NCBI GenBank assembly: GCA_919902985.1
Contig: CAKKSC010000004.1
Coordinates: 1 to 64,000, forward strand
DNA length: 64,000 bases
Direction: 5' to 3'
Source of the DNA: Desulfuromonadales bacterium
Lineage (GTDB): Bacteria; Desulfobacterota; JAENJC01
The translations under genes were made by a program, and so were the position numbers. This document shows, piece after piece, positions 48,209-58,570 of this stretch (position 1 is the stretch's first letter; each line of letters begins with the position of its first letter). The notes under the pieces are model-generated. The model saw nothing but the letters and a program-made list of their open reading frames with translations, searched no databases and was not told where the DNA came from.

Positions 48209-49762
48209 CTATTCCCATTCTATGGTACTTGGAGGCTTGGAAGAGATGTCGTAGACAACCCTGTTAACACCCTTAACTTCATTGATTATACGGCTTGATA
48301 TCTCAGCCAACAGGTCATAAGGGAGCCTTACCCAGTCGGCCGTCATCCCATCCAGAGACTCTACAGCCCGGAGCGCGATGACGTTCTCGTATGTCCTTTC
48401 ATCTCCCATCACTCCTACCGTCTTCACTGGAAGGAGCACTGCAAATGACTGCCATATCTTGGTATAAAGACCGACCTTTTTTATCTCATCCAGTATTATT
48501 ACATCTGCGTTCCTCAGTATCTCAAGCCTTTTCTTTGTCACCTGTCCGAGGACCCTTATTGCAAGGCCTGGACCTGGGAAAGGCTGCCTGTCAATCACCT
48601 CATCCGGCATACCAAGCTCCCTTCCGAGGGCCCTTACCTCGTCCTTAAAAAGTTCTCTCATGGGTTCTACAAGCTTGAGGCTCATCTTGTCAAGGAGGCC
48701 TCCTACATTGTGGTGGCTTTTTATAGTTGCTGAAGGCCCCTTGAATGAGACGCTCTCTATCACATCAGGATAAAGCGTCCCCTGGGCGAGAAAGCCTATA
48801 TCTTTCAGTTTTAAAGCCTCTTCCTCAAACAGATAGATGAACTCGTTGCCTATGATCTTCCTCTTTTTTTCAGGGTCTTCCACTCCGTTAAGCCTGTTTA
48901 AGAACCTGTCTGATGCATCAATAGCAACAAGGTTTATATGGAAGTATTTCCTGAATACCTCCTCAACCTTCCTGGCCTCTCCGGCCCGGAGAAGGCCGTT
49001 ATCAACAAATATACATGTAAGCTGATCTCCTATCGCCTTATGGATAAGGACCGCTGTTACGGCAGAGTCTACTCCACCGCTAAGTCCGCAGATAACACCT
49101 CTTCTCCCAACCCTTTCCCTGATCTCTTTAACCTGGCTATCTATGAAAGAACCCATAGTCCAGGCAGGTTTGCACTCACATATCTCAAAGAGGAAGTTCC
49201 AAAGGATTTCTTTGCCTCTGGGTGTGTGCACAACCTCTGGATGGAACTGTACACCATAAAAACGTCTCTTTGCATCCTTCATGGCCGCAACCGGAGAGTT
49301 GTCAGTATGAGCTATAGGACTGAAACCGTCAGGGAATTTTTCAATCCTGTCTCCATGGCTCATCCAGACTACCTCTGAACCGGAAAGCCCTTTGAAGAGG
49401 TCGCTATTATCATCAAGAGTCACATCCGCCCTGCCATATTCCCTTCTATGGGCCTTTGCAACAACTCCGCCAAGGAGGTGGGTCATAAGCTGCATCCCGT
49501 AGCATACCCCAAGGACAGGAAGACCAAGGGCAAACAAACCTTTATCTACAACAGGCGCATCCTTGTCATAAACGCTCGAAGGCCCGCCGGACAGGATTAT
49601 CCCTTTTCCCCCAAACCCCTTTATCTTCTCAAGCCCGATATTGTACGGGTGTATCTCGCAGTACACCTTCTGTTCCCTGACCCTCCTCGCTATAAGCTGG
49701 GTGTACTGGGAGCCAAAATCAAGTATTAATATCTTCTGAGAATGAATATTTTCGGGCATCAT
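48209..49762 (-). CDS. guaA: GMP synthase (glutamine-hydrolysing)
   Basis: [55 protein letters not shown]. Confidence 0.98.
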   Translation of the reverse strand: MMPENIHSQKILILDFGSQYTQLIARRVREQKVYCEIHPYNIGLEKIKGFGGKGIILSGGPSSVYDKDAPVVDKGLFALGLPVLGVCYGMQLMTHLLGGVVAKAHRREYGRADVTLDDNSDLFKGLSGSEVVWMSHGDRIEKFPDGFSPIAHTDNSPVAAMKDAKRRFYGVQFHPEVVHTPRGKEILWNFLFEICECKPAWTMGSFIDSQVKEIRERVGRRGVICGLSGGVDSAVTAVLIHKAIGDQLTCIFVDNGLLRAGEARKVEEVFRKYFHINLVAIDASDRFLNRLNGVEDPEKKRKIIGNEFIYLFEEEALKLKDIGFLAQGTLYPDVIESVSFKGPSATIKSHHNVGGLLDKMSLKLVEPMRELFKDEVRALGRELGMPDEVIDRQPFPGPGLAIRVLGQVTKKRLEILRNADVIILDEIKKVGLYTKIWQSFAVLLPVKTVGVMGDERTYENVIALRAVESLDGMTADWVRLPYDLLAEISSRIINEVKGVNRVVYDISSKPPSTIEWE

Positions 49763-49783
49763 CTATACCTTGAACATTAGTGA

Positions 49784-50329
49784 TTACAACAGCGGTTTTA
49801 CTATATTCTCTATAGATTCTTTATTGAGGTCTCCGAATATCCGTTCCCTGATTATACCTTTCCTGTCTATTAAGAAGGTGGTCGGGACGCCATACACCTG
49901 GTAAAGGTTTGTTACCTCCTTGTCCTCATCAATAAGGTTCGGGAATGTCAACCCCAGCTCTCTAACAAACTGACCGGTCTTTTCAGGCGGGTCTTCCACG
50001 TTTACGGCAATTACTACAAACCCGTCAGCCATCATATTACGAAAGCTGGATTGAAGTTTTGGCATTTCTATTTTGCAGGATTCACACCGGGTCGCCCAAA
50101 ATCTGAGTAGTACAACTTTACCCTTCCATTGGTCAAGAGAGTAGCTGTTGCCGTTAAAATCTTTTAGTGTAAATCCCGGCGAAGGCTTCCCTAACTGCTC
50201 TTCCTGGTCGGTTCGTTTTTTATTTTCACAGGCGTTAAGAAATAGGAGTGAGAGGATGAGGGGTAACTGTAAAATCAGGGACCGTCTAAGGTTTTTCTTC
50301 TCAGTATCCTTCATATCATGACAAATCAT
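49784..50329 (-). CDS. TlpA/ResA-like thioredoxin lipoprotein
   Basis: Lipobox LFLNAC; VVLLRFWATRCESCKIEMPKL. Confidence 0.9.
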   Translation of the reverse strand: MICHDMKDTEKKNLRRSLILQLPLILSLLFLNACENKKRTDQEEQLGKPSPGFTLKDFNGNSYSLDQWKGKVVLLRFWATRCESCKIEMPKLQSSFRNMMADGFVVIAVNVEDPPEKTGQFVRELGLTFPNLIDEDKEVTNLYQVYGVPTTFLIDRKGIIRERIFGDLNKESIENIVKPLL

Positions 50330-51489
50330 TTTACCAGACGTAATTCAGGAGATGTCTCTCCCTTTTCCACGAGAATGATAAACGGGGTTCTGATGGTCTG
50401 GGCATCTTCACTCATAGAGATTTCGCCGGAAACACCTCGAAATCCTTTTATTTCAGTAAGCGCAGTCCTGACCTTTGAAGGTTCTGTACTCCCGGCTTTC
50501 TTTATGGCCTCTGCAATTAGCATAAAGGAGTCATAACTCGCGGCAACCACAGGTGAAGGGTCCTTCCCCTTAGCATTCCTGTAAGACTCAATAAACTTCA
50601 CGGTTACGGGGTCGTCAGAGAGGGTAGTGAAGCTCGTGTAGAGGACAGAGCCAATGGTGGCCTCCCCGCCTGCCTTCAAAAACTCGGCAGCATTCAGGTT
50701 CTCACTGCCCACGAATGGCGCTTTTATACCCTGTCTTCGCAACTCCTTCAATACTTCTATCGCCCCCTTACTGTTTCCGGTAAATACGACGGCATCAATA
50801 TTTGCACCTGATTCCTTTTTTAACTTGGCAATCGCCTCTTTAGTACTAAGATCAAAATGGACATAGGCCTGGGAAACCACCTCTCCCTTGTGTTTCTGTA
50901 TCGCCCTCATGTAAAGGCTTACCGCATTCATGGTAGATTCCTCATCCCGCATGGATGTTATAATTGCATACCTCTTGTATTTGAGCTTTTCAATACAGTA
51001 TTTTATTGTTTCATCTGTAGCAATCTCTTCTGGAAGGGCGTTTCTAAATATATAAGGCCCGCTCTTTTCTATATGCCGCCTGCTTCCAGCAGACATAAAA
51101 ATAGTCCCTGACTCGTTCGCCATCGAAACCGGCGCAAAAGATGACAACCCGTCAGGGGAGGCAATAATCGCCACAACCTTGTCATCAATGAGCTTGCCTG
51201 CCGCCTGCATCGTCTCACGCATGACACCTTTGTTATCTACAAATGAGGTCTCAACTTTTTTACCCTGTATCCCCCCCGCCTTGTTGAATTCCCTTGCAGC
51301 CATCGCCACACCTTCAAATACATATTTGCCGAATTCAGCTGAACCTTCGCCAGTTTTCGGCCCGAGAATGCCAATCTTGAGCTTTCTGGAAGGCTCCGCT
51401 GCCGTTTCCGCTGCTGCCTTCTCTATATTTGAGGTAAAGACAATCAGCAGGAAACATGCAATTTGAATTATTAGTGACACCTTTCTCAC
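50326..51489 (-). CDS. branched-chain amino-acid-type ABC substrate-binding protein
   Basis: Signal peptide; IGILGPKTGEGSAEFGKYVFEGVAMAAREFNKAGGIQGKKVE. Confidence 0.88.
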   Translation of the reverse strand: MRKVSLIIQIACFLLIVFTSNIEKAAAETAAEPSRKLKIGILGPKTGEGSAEFGKYVFEGVAMAAREFNKAGGIQGKKVETSFVDNKGVMRETMQAAGKLIDDKVVAIIASPDGLSSFAPVSMANESGTIFMSAGSRRHIEKSGPYIFRNALPEEIATDETIKYCIEKLKYKRYAIITSMRDEESTMNAVSLYMRAIQKHKGEVVSQAYVHFDLSTKEAIAKLKKESGANIDAVVFTGNSKGAIEVLKELRRQGIKAPFVGSENLNAAEFLKAGGEATIGSVLYTSFTTLSDDPVTVKFIESYRNAKGKDPSPVVAASYDSFMLIAEAIKKAGSTEPSKVRTALTEIKGFRGVSGEISMSEDAQTIRTPFIILVEKGETSPELRLVK

Positions 51490-52439
51490 TTCTCTTTTAC
51501 CTCTAAATCAGTCGCTTCATCAGGAACACCATCCAGGAACTCCTCTTCAAGGAGGAAAACATTCCTGTCTCCTCCCCTTTTTGCAAAAAAACCCCTGAGC
51601 TTCTTGTCCTTTTCACCGATTAACAGTGTCTCGAGGAGGTTCTTATTGTCAATGAATTTTATCTTCAGTCTTGGGTTATCGAGGCCATATGTACTAAGGC
51701 TTTGCGGGTTCTCATCTATGAACGCCTTGACCTTCGACTTTTTTATGCCGTACAGGGTATCAAGTATCTTGGTCAGATCACTTTTACCTTTCAGGACTCC
51801 TTCCACATCCCATATATTCTCCTGCGGATGGAGTATGGTTATGGCCTGTTTGCCGTTCCAGAGTATATCAACCTCTTTAACCATCTTAGGGTCCGTCGCT
51901 ACTACAGTCTTGTCCCTGAGGTCGTAAGGCATCTTGTCAATTTCCGACCTCACATCAGCATGGACACGCAATATCCTCTTGTCCCCGCTTAATGTGGCAA
52001 ATGCAACGTTCTGTGTAGGCCCTCTGTCACCCAATGACAAGGAGGTCGACATCCCTAATGAGGTCTTCAGGGAAATGGTTATATATGGCGGCTCCAAACC
52101 CATTTCTTTCAATTTATCTACAGGAGTTTCTGTAAACAACACACCGTCAATCTTTGCCTTTACTGTGTTATTCAGCATATCGCTGACGGCAACCTGGTCG
52201 GCATAAGCCATAACCGGCTTTTCAATCACCCAGCCTGCGGTCCCCTTCTTTGCCGAAATTACGGAATCACTCTTAGATATCTCAATACTTATCACATCTG
52301 CAGGTTCAAAGGCAAATATCCGGCGCTGTTCTTCCTCTGCAATCTCTTTATCAGTCACCTTCTCATCAAAGAAGTAGAAAATGCCGCTGAGTACTGAAAG
52401 GATTATGAGCCAGAATATGGTCTTCTTGAAAAATCTCAC
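51486..52439 (-). CDS. DUF4340-family protein
   Basis: N-terminal TM, repeated DUF4340-like segments (GWVIEKPVMAYADQVAVSDMLN...); next to GldG-like gene. Confidence 0.75.
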   Translation of the reverse strand: MRFFKKTIFWLIILSVLSGIFYFFDEKVTDKEIAEEEQRRIFAFEPADVISIEISKSDSVISAKKGTAGWVIEKPVMAYADQVAVSDMLNNTVKAKIDGVLFTETPVDKLKEMGLEPPYITISLKTSLGMSTSLSLGDRGPTQNVAFATLSGDKRILRVHADVRSEIDKMPYDLRDKTVVATDPKMVKEVDILWNGKQAITILHPQENIWDVEGVLKGKSDLTKILDTLYGIKKSKVKAFIDENPQSLSTYGLDNPRLKIKFIDNKNLLETLLIGEKDKKLRGFFAKRGGDRNVFLLEEEFLDGVPDEATDLEVKEK

Positions 52440-53992
52440 TATTTGATCCTGCGGCGTGTAAGAACAGCAACGCCAATAACAAGGATTATGGAAGGAACAA
52501 CGACTACAGGAATCCAGAAGATAAATCTCCCCTGAGAGGCCGTCAAAATGAGTGGGGTCAGGTTGGAATCCTTCTTTCTCACAGAGATAAGCTCTGCCTC
52601 CTCTGTAAGCCAGTTTACCATATTAAGAAAAAAGTCCTTGTTGCCTGCAAGATTAACATGGGTAGTATTTACGAACGAGGAATTCCCAACAACAACAAAC
52701 TTTGCATAGACCTTCTTTCCAGAAGCATCATCTCCGCCTTCAACCTTTTTGCTGACATCGCTTATAGCTACTGCGGCGATGGAGAGAGGGCCTTTCTTCT
52801 CGACCCTTTCATCATACTCGGCCTTTCCTTCCTCAAGCGCCTTCCTGTCCGTTTCCCCCCAACTTGCCTCTGACGTTAAAGCAAGGGGGAAAAAACCTTT
52901 TGATGGGTCCCTGTCCACCTCTACAGACCTTGCCAGGGGAAAGAAGGTCATTACATTAAATTCTTCTGTGATAGGGTGCTGCTTCTCGTACTGGGTAACA
53001 ACCGGGACAAGATAGTTTGCACCATAGACCTGCGATAATTTATCTATTATTATATCATTCCCAAGACGAAAACCATAACCCTGAAGGAATTCTGCCAATT
53101 TAGGCGTTGTCCCCGGGTCGAGCATAAAGAGGAGACTCCCCCCCCTGTTTATGTAACTGGTAAGTCTCTCAAGCTCGTCCGGCAGCGGGTCCTTCTTTGG
53201 ACCGCTCACAATAAGAAGCGCACAGTCGTCCGGCACTTCAACTGCGCCCGGCAGGAGCAATTCTTTGACCTGATAATTCTCCTTCTCAATAGACTCTTTT
53301 ATCGCCTTGTACCCTAAGTTCTGAAAGTCAGCTATATCATTTTCTCCATGACCTTTAAGAAAATATACACTTTTTATCTCATCCCTTGTTACCTTTACTA
53401 TTGCATTGATCAGCTTATCTTCCGATTCAAATCCAACCTCCTGCTGATTCGCTCCACTCCTGACAAGGGTTGTCCTATATGCGGTAACTCCGTATTTTGC
53501 TGCAGCCCCAGGCTGTTTATCAGGGTCTATGAACTGGTATGAAAACTTCGAGGATAACTGGGAAAACTCGGAAAGAAGGTCTTCCATCGCCTGTCTCGTC
53601 CTTTCATCGCTCCTGTAAAAGGCAACAGCCATGACATCTTTTTTCAGCGTCTTTACTATCTTCTTACTCTGAATAGAAAGGGTATAACGACCTGTCTTGG
53701 TCAGGTCCCACCTTACTTTGTATCTCGTAGTAAAGAATGAAACTACACCAATCATAGTAATAAAGATTATGATCATCACCGCTGTATTTGCACCATATTT
53801 AGCAGACCTGAGTGTTAATAATGTCCTGAGTTCAGGGAAGCTCACATAGAAATAGAAGAGGAGGATGAGCAACCCAATCCATAAGAGGGCAATTATATAG
53901 CTCTCCATTGCACCGCTTATAGCATATGTAATCCCTCCAGCGGCTACGGTTAAAAGACCTATAATCCCTATTATTGGCAGAAACCTTTTCAT
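52439..53992 (-). CDS. GldG-like auxiliary protein of ABC transporter
   Basis: RWDLTKTGRYTLSIQSKKIVKTLKKDVMAVAFYR, LIVSGPKKDPLPDELERLTSYINRGGSLLFMLDPG. Confidence 0.85.
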   Translation of the reverse strand: MKRFLPIIGIIGLLTVAAGGITYAISGAMESYIIALLWIGLLILLFYFYVSFPELRTLLTLRSAKYGANTAVMIIIFITMIGVVSFFTTRYKVRWDLTKTGRYTLSIQSKKIVKTLKKDVMAVAFYRSDERTRQAMEDLLSEFSQLSSKFSYQFIDPDKQPGAAAKYGVTAYRTTLVRSGANQQEVGFESEDKLINAIVKVTRDEIKSVYFLKGHGENDIADFQNLGYKAIKESIEKENYQVKELLLPGAVEVPDDCALLIVSGPKKDPLPDELERLTSYINRGGSLLFMLDPGTTPKLAEFLQGYGFRLGNDIIIDKLSQVYGANYLVPVVTQYEKQHPITEEFNVMTFFPLARSVEVDRDPSKGFFPLALTSEASWGETDRKALEEGKAEYDERVEKKGPLSIAAVAISDVSKKVEGGDDASGKKVYAKFVVVGNSSFVNTTHVNLAGNKDFFLNMVNWLTEEAELISVRKKDSNLTPLILTASQGRFIFWIPVVVVPSIILVIGVAVLTRRRIK

Positions 53993-54029
53993 TTAACAGT
54001 TTATCTCCTTAGAGTAAATCATGTAACCC

Positions 54030-54809
54030 CTATCCCCTCCACTTCTTTGACTCCAGCACCCTGAGCGTCAGAAAGTTAAAAAGTATAATAAAGAGAAAAT
54101 AGTATATTATGTCCGTCGTATCGACTATGCCCTTTGCAAACCCTTCCAGATGCCCGATCAACGATATGTGCACCATGATATTTCCAATCGTGGGACCCAT
54201 TAAGGAGACTGAAGTCCCCATCATGAAGAACAGGATCAGCACCCCAAAAGACAAGGTGGCCGCGATTATCTGGTTCTCTGTCAGGGAGGATGTAAATATT
54301 CCAAGAGAGATAAAGGCCGCACCTGTAAGGATGAGCCCTATATACCCGGTAATAGTCGGTCCTATTTCAGGCTCACCTAAGAAAATCAACAATGCCGGAA
54401 ATGTAGCTGTAAGCAGGAGCATTAAAAGGAATACAACAAAGCAGGCAATAAATTTCCCGATTATGACCTCCATATCAGTCACCGGATAAGTTAACAGAAG
54501 CTCAATTGTTCCACTCTTCTTCTCCTCTGAGAAGAGGCGCATAGTTAGAAGCGGCATCATAAGGAGCATGATCATGCTTATATTGCCAAAAAGAGGTCTG
54601 ACTACCGTCTCCGTGATATTTAAAAGGTTCTGCTGTTTAGCTATAGCAGGGTTTGTAGAGGCCTGGAAGCTAAGGGTTGAAAAAGAAGCAAGCAGATTAT
54701 AAAAATAATATCCGGTGACAACAAGAAAGATCGTTATTACGACGTAGGCGACAGGCGACGAAAAATAAGAATTGAGTTCCTTCTTAGCTATAAGATAAAA
54801 GTTTCTCAT
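54030..54809 (-). CDS. ABC-2 permease (GldF/NosY-like)
   Basis: Multiple TM; LLTMRLFSEEKKSGTIELLLTYPVTDMEVIIGKF. Confidence 0.88.
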   Translation of the reverse strand: MRNFYLIAKKELNSYFSSPVAYVVITIFLVVTGYYFYNLLASFSTLSFQASTNPAIAKQQNLLNITETVVRPLFGNISMIMLLMMPLLTMRLFSEEKKSGTIELLLTYPVTDMEVIIGKFIACFVVFLLMLLLTATFPALLIFLGEPEIGPTITGYIGLILTGAAFISLGIFTSSLTENQIIAATLSFGVLILFFMMGTSVSLMGPTIGNIMVHISLIGHLEGFAKGIVDTTDIIYYFLFIILFNFLTLRVLESKKWRG

Positions 54810-54816
54810 TTATCAG

Positions 54817-55785
54817 CTACTCCTTTGTCACCAGTTTGATAAAAATATCCTCAAGACTCATCTCAACCGGTCTCAGTTCCAGCAGACCCCAGCCGCTTCT
54901 TACAATGCCGGCGGCAATGTCCCTTCTGACATCAATACCCTTTTCGGTATCTAATATGAACTCGGATACGCCATTGCTGCTCTCTTTTTTGTTAACCCTG
55001 TTTATTCCCCGAATCTTCTGAAGTCCGGTTATAACCTCCTGCGCCGGTCCGTCCACTTTCACAATAAGGCGGCTCGCCCCCTGTATGTTAGATGTAAGGT
55101 TCTGAGGCGTATCAACTGCCACCACCTTCCCCTTATTTATAATGACCACCCTGTTGCAGGTCATGCTTACTTCAGGGAGGATATGGGTGCTCAGGATTAT
55201 CGTCCTTTTACCGGCCAAACTTTTTATCAGTTTTCTAATCTCTATAATCTGTTTCGGGTCAAGCCCAACTGTGGGCTCATCCAGTATCAGCACCTCGGGT
55301 TCATTTACAAGCGCCTGGGCCAGTCCGACCCTCTGGCGATACCCCTTTGAAAGCTCATTTATCATCTTATGGGACATGTCGGAAAGACCACACTCTTCGA
55401 GGGCATTCCCAACCCGGTTCTTCAAGTCCTGCCGCCTCACACCCTTGATCCCTGCGACAAATGTGAGGTAGTCAACTACCTTCATATCCCTGTAAAGCGG
55501 CACATTTTCCGGCAGATAACCTATCCTCTTTTTTACCTCATGAGGCTCTTCAAATACGTCATAACCAGCAATACTGGCCTTGCCGCTTGTAGCAGGAAAG
55601 AAACAGGTAAGGATTCTCATTGTGGTTGTCTTGCCCGCGCCGTTAGGCCCGAGAAACCCCAATATCTCTCCCTTTTCTACAGAGAAAGTGATCTCATTAA
55701 GGGCTTGATAGCTACCGTAACTCTTTGTCAGCTTCTCTACTTGAATCATTATATAACCTGCCTGATTTCTATTTTGAACCTGCAC
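54817..55785 (-). CDS. ABC transporter ATPase (GldA/NosF-like)
   Basis: GFLGPNGAGKTTTMRIL, LSKGYRQRVGLAQAL, LILDEPTVGLDP; probable start MIQVEKL. Confidence 0.92.
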   Translation of the reverse strand: MQVQNRNQAGYIMIQVEKLTKSYGSYQALNEITFSVEKGEILGFLGPNGAGKTTTMRILTCFFPATSGKASIAGYDVFEEPHEVKKRIGYLPENVPLYRDMKVVDYLTFVAGIKGVRRQDLKNRVGNALEECGLSDMSHKMINELSKGYRQRVGLAQALVNEPEVLILDEPTVGLDPKQIIEIRKLIKSLAGKRTIILSTHILPEVSMTCNRVVIINKGKVVAVDTPQNLTSNIQGASRLIVKVDGPAQEVITGLQKIRGINRVNKKESSNGVSEFILDTEKGIDVRRDIAAGIVRSGWGLLELRPVEMSLEDIFIKLVTKE

Positions 55786-56296
55786 CTTCAGGATTAAATG
55801 TGCCTTCCTTATGCGTGCCTGGGATCGATTTCTTCATCAATGCCTGCTCAATCTTTCGTTGAGAGAACGGCGTATCCAATAACTTTATAAGTGCCTCATC
55901 ACCTTTTAGGAGTTTCTTCAGGTCTTCTTTCCTCCAGCCCTCCTCCCAGTTCCCGATAAGACCGCTCCATACCTGAGAGATGGCCACAGCCTCGGCATCG
56001 GTGATGGTTGGGAGATATTCTTTTCCCGGTTTTGCCCTTTCAATATCAATAAGGCTCTTCATGTTATGAACAACAACAATAAACGGTGGGCCGCACCTGA
56101 AGCAATATTTTGTTATCTTATCTATATTATGGCATGAGGAACACTTTGCATACGCAAGAGAAACCGCTTCATCCGGGGTATATTCAAGATAACCTCGAGT
56201 CTTGGATGCTGAAAGTATCTTGTCTTTAAATGCCAATGAAATAACTACGATAAGAAGGAAAACTATAGATATTAAAATCAGATATTTAGATTTCAC
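55769..56296 (-). CDS. membrane-anchored c-type cytochrome
   Basis: N-terminal TM and AYAKCSSCHNIDKITKYCFRCGPPF (CX2CH). Confidence 0.8.
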   Translation of the reverse strand: MKSKYLILISIVFLLIVVISLAFKDKILSASKTRGYLEYTPDEAVSLAYAKCSSCHNIDKITKYCFRCGPPFIVVVHNMKSLIDIERAKPGKEYLPTITDAEAVAISQVWSGLIGNWEEGWRKEDLKKLLKGDEALIKLLDTPFSQRKIEQALMKKSIPGTHKEGTFNPEGAGSK

Positions 56297-56318
56297 AGTA
56301 TAACCAGAAACTCCTTAG

Positions 56319-56362
56319 TAAAAAATACAGGGCACGACCAGTATTTTCCGGCCATGCCCTGT
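56319..56362 (-). terminator. intrinsic terminator inside the nos-like cluster
   Basis: Minus-strand ACAGGGCATGGCC...GGTCGTGCCCTGT followed by ATTTTTTACT. Confidence 0.8.
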
Positions 56363-56412
56363 CAATGTCAATGCTGCAAAAATGACATTATTAATGATAC
56401 CTGTGCATATCC

Positions 56413-57357
56413 TTATTTTTTGAACATCTTTGCTTCATCTGCAGCACTCTTTCTCAAGCCGCCTTCGACATAACCTGCACCCTTCAGACCGCCGCCGCGT
56501 CCTGCGAGCGATGCCTCAGCAAGTTCATTAGCTTCAGCAAATGCCGGGTCGGTTGCAGCATTCAATGCATTTACCTTGTTGGCTGCGGATTTAGGATCGA
56601 ATGAAGACTTCGGGTTTAAATAATCGGCAACGCTTGTAATTTTCTTAGTGTCGGCGTTTGCCCTTATCCAGGCGATAACATTCCAGATATCCTGGTCATG
56701 AAGAAGATTTCCCCACTGTGGCATAACGTCCGCAAGGTCAACTGCTCCACCACCTCCCTTTATGACCGTGAACAGCTCAACATTGGTCTTCTTGTTCATG
56801 TACGCAGCACCTGCAGTGAGGTCCCTTGGATACGGATCGAGGTATGTGGCGTTGGGTCCATCACCCTTAAGAAGCCAGCCATGACATCCAACGCAGTAAA
56901 CATAATACCACTGCTTCCCTTCGTTCGGGTTTGCGCCTGGAACCAGGCTTTCCTTGAACGATGGAGACCAGTTGTTTGTCCACTGATTGTATGCGGCTTC
57001 ACCGCTTAGCGGCTTTGCAGCCCTGTCCCACATCTCCGTCTTGCCAGTGCCCTTTGAGTAGCCACTCTCGGTCGCGAAGGTCTTCGTGTTCGCCTTGGAT
57101 GTCCTCTTTCCTACGCCTGTCAAATAGTCAAAGGGGGCTATGCCGTACGTGCTTCCGCCTATACCCTTGGCCATATTCATGGCTTCCTTTTCGTAATTAG
57201 CTGCTGCATCACTCAGCTCAGCCTCTGTACGAGTCGGACACTCCACCTTCACTCCCTCAGCCGTACACCTCTTTTCTGCAGCATTCCCCGCCGCTGCAAA
57301 TACAAAGATGCTTAAAACTGTACACACTGTAATTCCTCTTACTTTGCCTTTCATCAT
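56413..57357 (-). CDS. periplasmic c-type cytochrome
   Basis: Signal peptide; YVYCVGCHGWLLKGDGPNATYL. Confidence 0.9.
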   Translation of the reverse strand: MMKGKVRGITVCTVLSIFVFAAAGNAAEKRCTAEGVKVECPTRTEAELSDAAANYEKEAMNMAKGIGGSTYGIAPFDYLTGVGKRTSKANTKTFATESGYSKGTGKTEMWDRAAKPLSGEAAYNQWTNNWSPSFKESLVPGANPNEGKQWYYVYCVGCHGWLLKGDGPNATYLDPYPRDLTAGAAYMNKKTNVELFTVIKGGGGAVDLADVMPQWGNLLHDQDIWNVIAWIRANADTKKITSVADYLNPKSSFDPKSAANKVNALNAATDPAFAEANELAEASLAGRGGGLKGAGYVEGGLRKSAADEAKMFKK

Positions 57358-57397
57358 CTTTCACCTCCTTTTAGGTTTAGATTAATTACTACAACAA

Positions 57398-57763
57398 TTA
57401 TTTAGCCGTGCAGTTACACAGCTTCCGTAAGTAGGACACCATATCCTTTATTTCGTCAGCAGTCAAGGTCTTCCCAAATGGAGGCATAAGAGGAGACTTG
57501 CTGTTTGCCGGCCCACCGTCCGTAATAGCGTTCGTGATATCTGCATCGGAAAGCTTGCTCATATCCTCAGCGCTTGCATGGTTTCTTGGGGTTACGGCCA
57601 TGTCCTTTGTGACATTGATCCCGTCGCCCTTGCCTTGAGGGCCATGACACTGAGTACAGTAAAATTTATAATTCTCTTCAGCAGTAGCCGCGTAAGAAAC
57701 CCCGGTTCCCAAAGTCATCATTACAGCAAAAATCATTAAGAGATAAAGTGCTTTTTTGTTCAT
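57398..57763 (-). CDS. small c-type cytochrome
   Basis: Signal peptide; KFYCTQCHGPQGKGDG; MPPFGKTLTADEIKDMVSYLR. Confidence 0.93.
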   Translation of the reverse strand: MNKKALYLLMIFAVMMTLGTGVSYAATAEENYKFYCTQCHGPQGKGDGINVTKDMAVTPRNHASAEDMSKLSDADITNAITDGGPANSKSPLMPPFGKTLTADEIKDMVSYLRKLCNCTAK

Positions 57764-57830
57764 CTATAACTCCTTATAAATTAGGTTTGAGGCGGTTAAT
57801 AAAACCGCATGGGACTAACTCCCTTTCAAT

Positions 57831-58514
57831 TTAAAAACTTGCAATGAGGGCAGCTACGTTCTTCATGTCAACGTCACTCAAATAACCTTCATAAATAGGC
57901 ATCCTCTTAACAGGCTTAAACACCTTAGGCTTCTTCAGATATGCATATACCCAGTCGCCCTGAAGCCTCTCACCGGCCTTAACCAGGCTCGGCGCAACCA
58001 TTCCGCCAACAACCTTGCCGGTCTTCTCTATCTGATGACATGCCTGACATGCCTGCTTTTTCTCAAATGCCTGTTTCCCCTGAATGTTCTTATTTGCCTG
58101 AATCACTCCTGCCTCTACATCCTTTGATGTAAGGGTCATAAGATATTCTGCAACCTCGTCAGCCTCTGCCTTTGACAGTTTTGGGTGGTTGCCTGCGTTC
58201 TTCTTCTCCAATGAATTATACTCGATAGGCCTTATGACTATAGGGTCCTGAAGCCACTTTTCCAGCCATTCCTTCTTAAATTTACTGCCGGCATACCACA
58301 GCTCCGGCCCTTTCTTCTTAAGCTGGTCCGCAAAGGTCTTCTCAGTAGCAGGCCCCTGAGTTATATGACAATCACCGCTGCCGCACTTCTTTGCCTCAAA
58401 CACACCCTTACCCTTGGCCGCGTCAGCGCGGCTGCTCTCCGCACCAAATCCAATCATGGCAGATGCGAGGAGCGATACTACAACAACACGACTGCAAGTT
58501 ACTCTTTTAACCAT
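57831..58514 (-). CDS. c-type cytochrome with CX4CH and CX2CH sites
   Basis: FEAKKCGSGDCHITQGPA and KKQACQACHQIEKTGKVVGG. Confidence 0.85.
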   Translation of the reverse strand: MVKRVTCSRVVVVSLLASAMIGFGAESSRADAAKGKGVFEAKKCGSGDCHITQGPATEKTFADQLKKKGPELWYAGSKFKKEWLEKWLQDPIVIRPIEYNSLEKKNAGNHPKLSKAEADEVAEYLMTLTSKDVEAGVIQANKNIQGKQAFEKKQACQACHQIEKTGKVVGGMVAPSLVKAGERLQGDWVYAYLKKPKVFKPVKRMPIYEGYLSDVDMKNVAALIASF

Positions 58515-58570
58515 TCGAACCCTCCTTTGTAAATTTATGAACCATTGTATATATCACCTAAACAGAGTTG

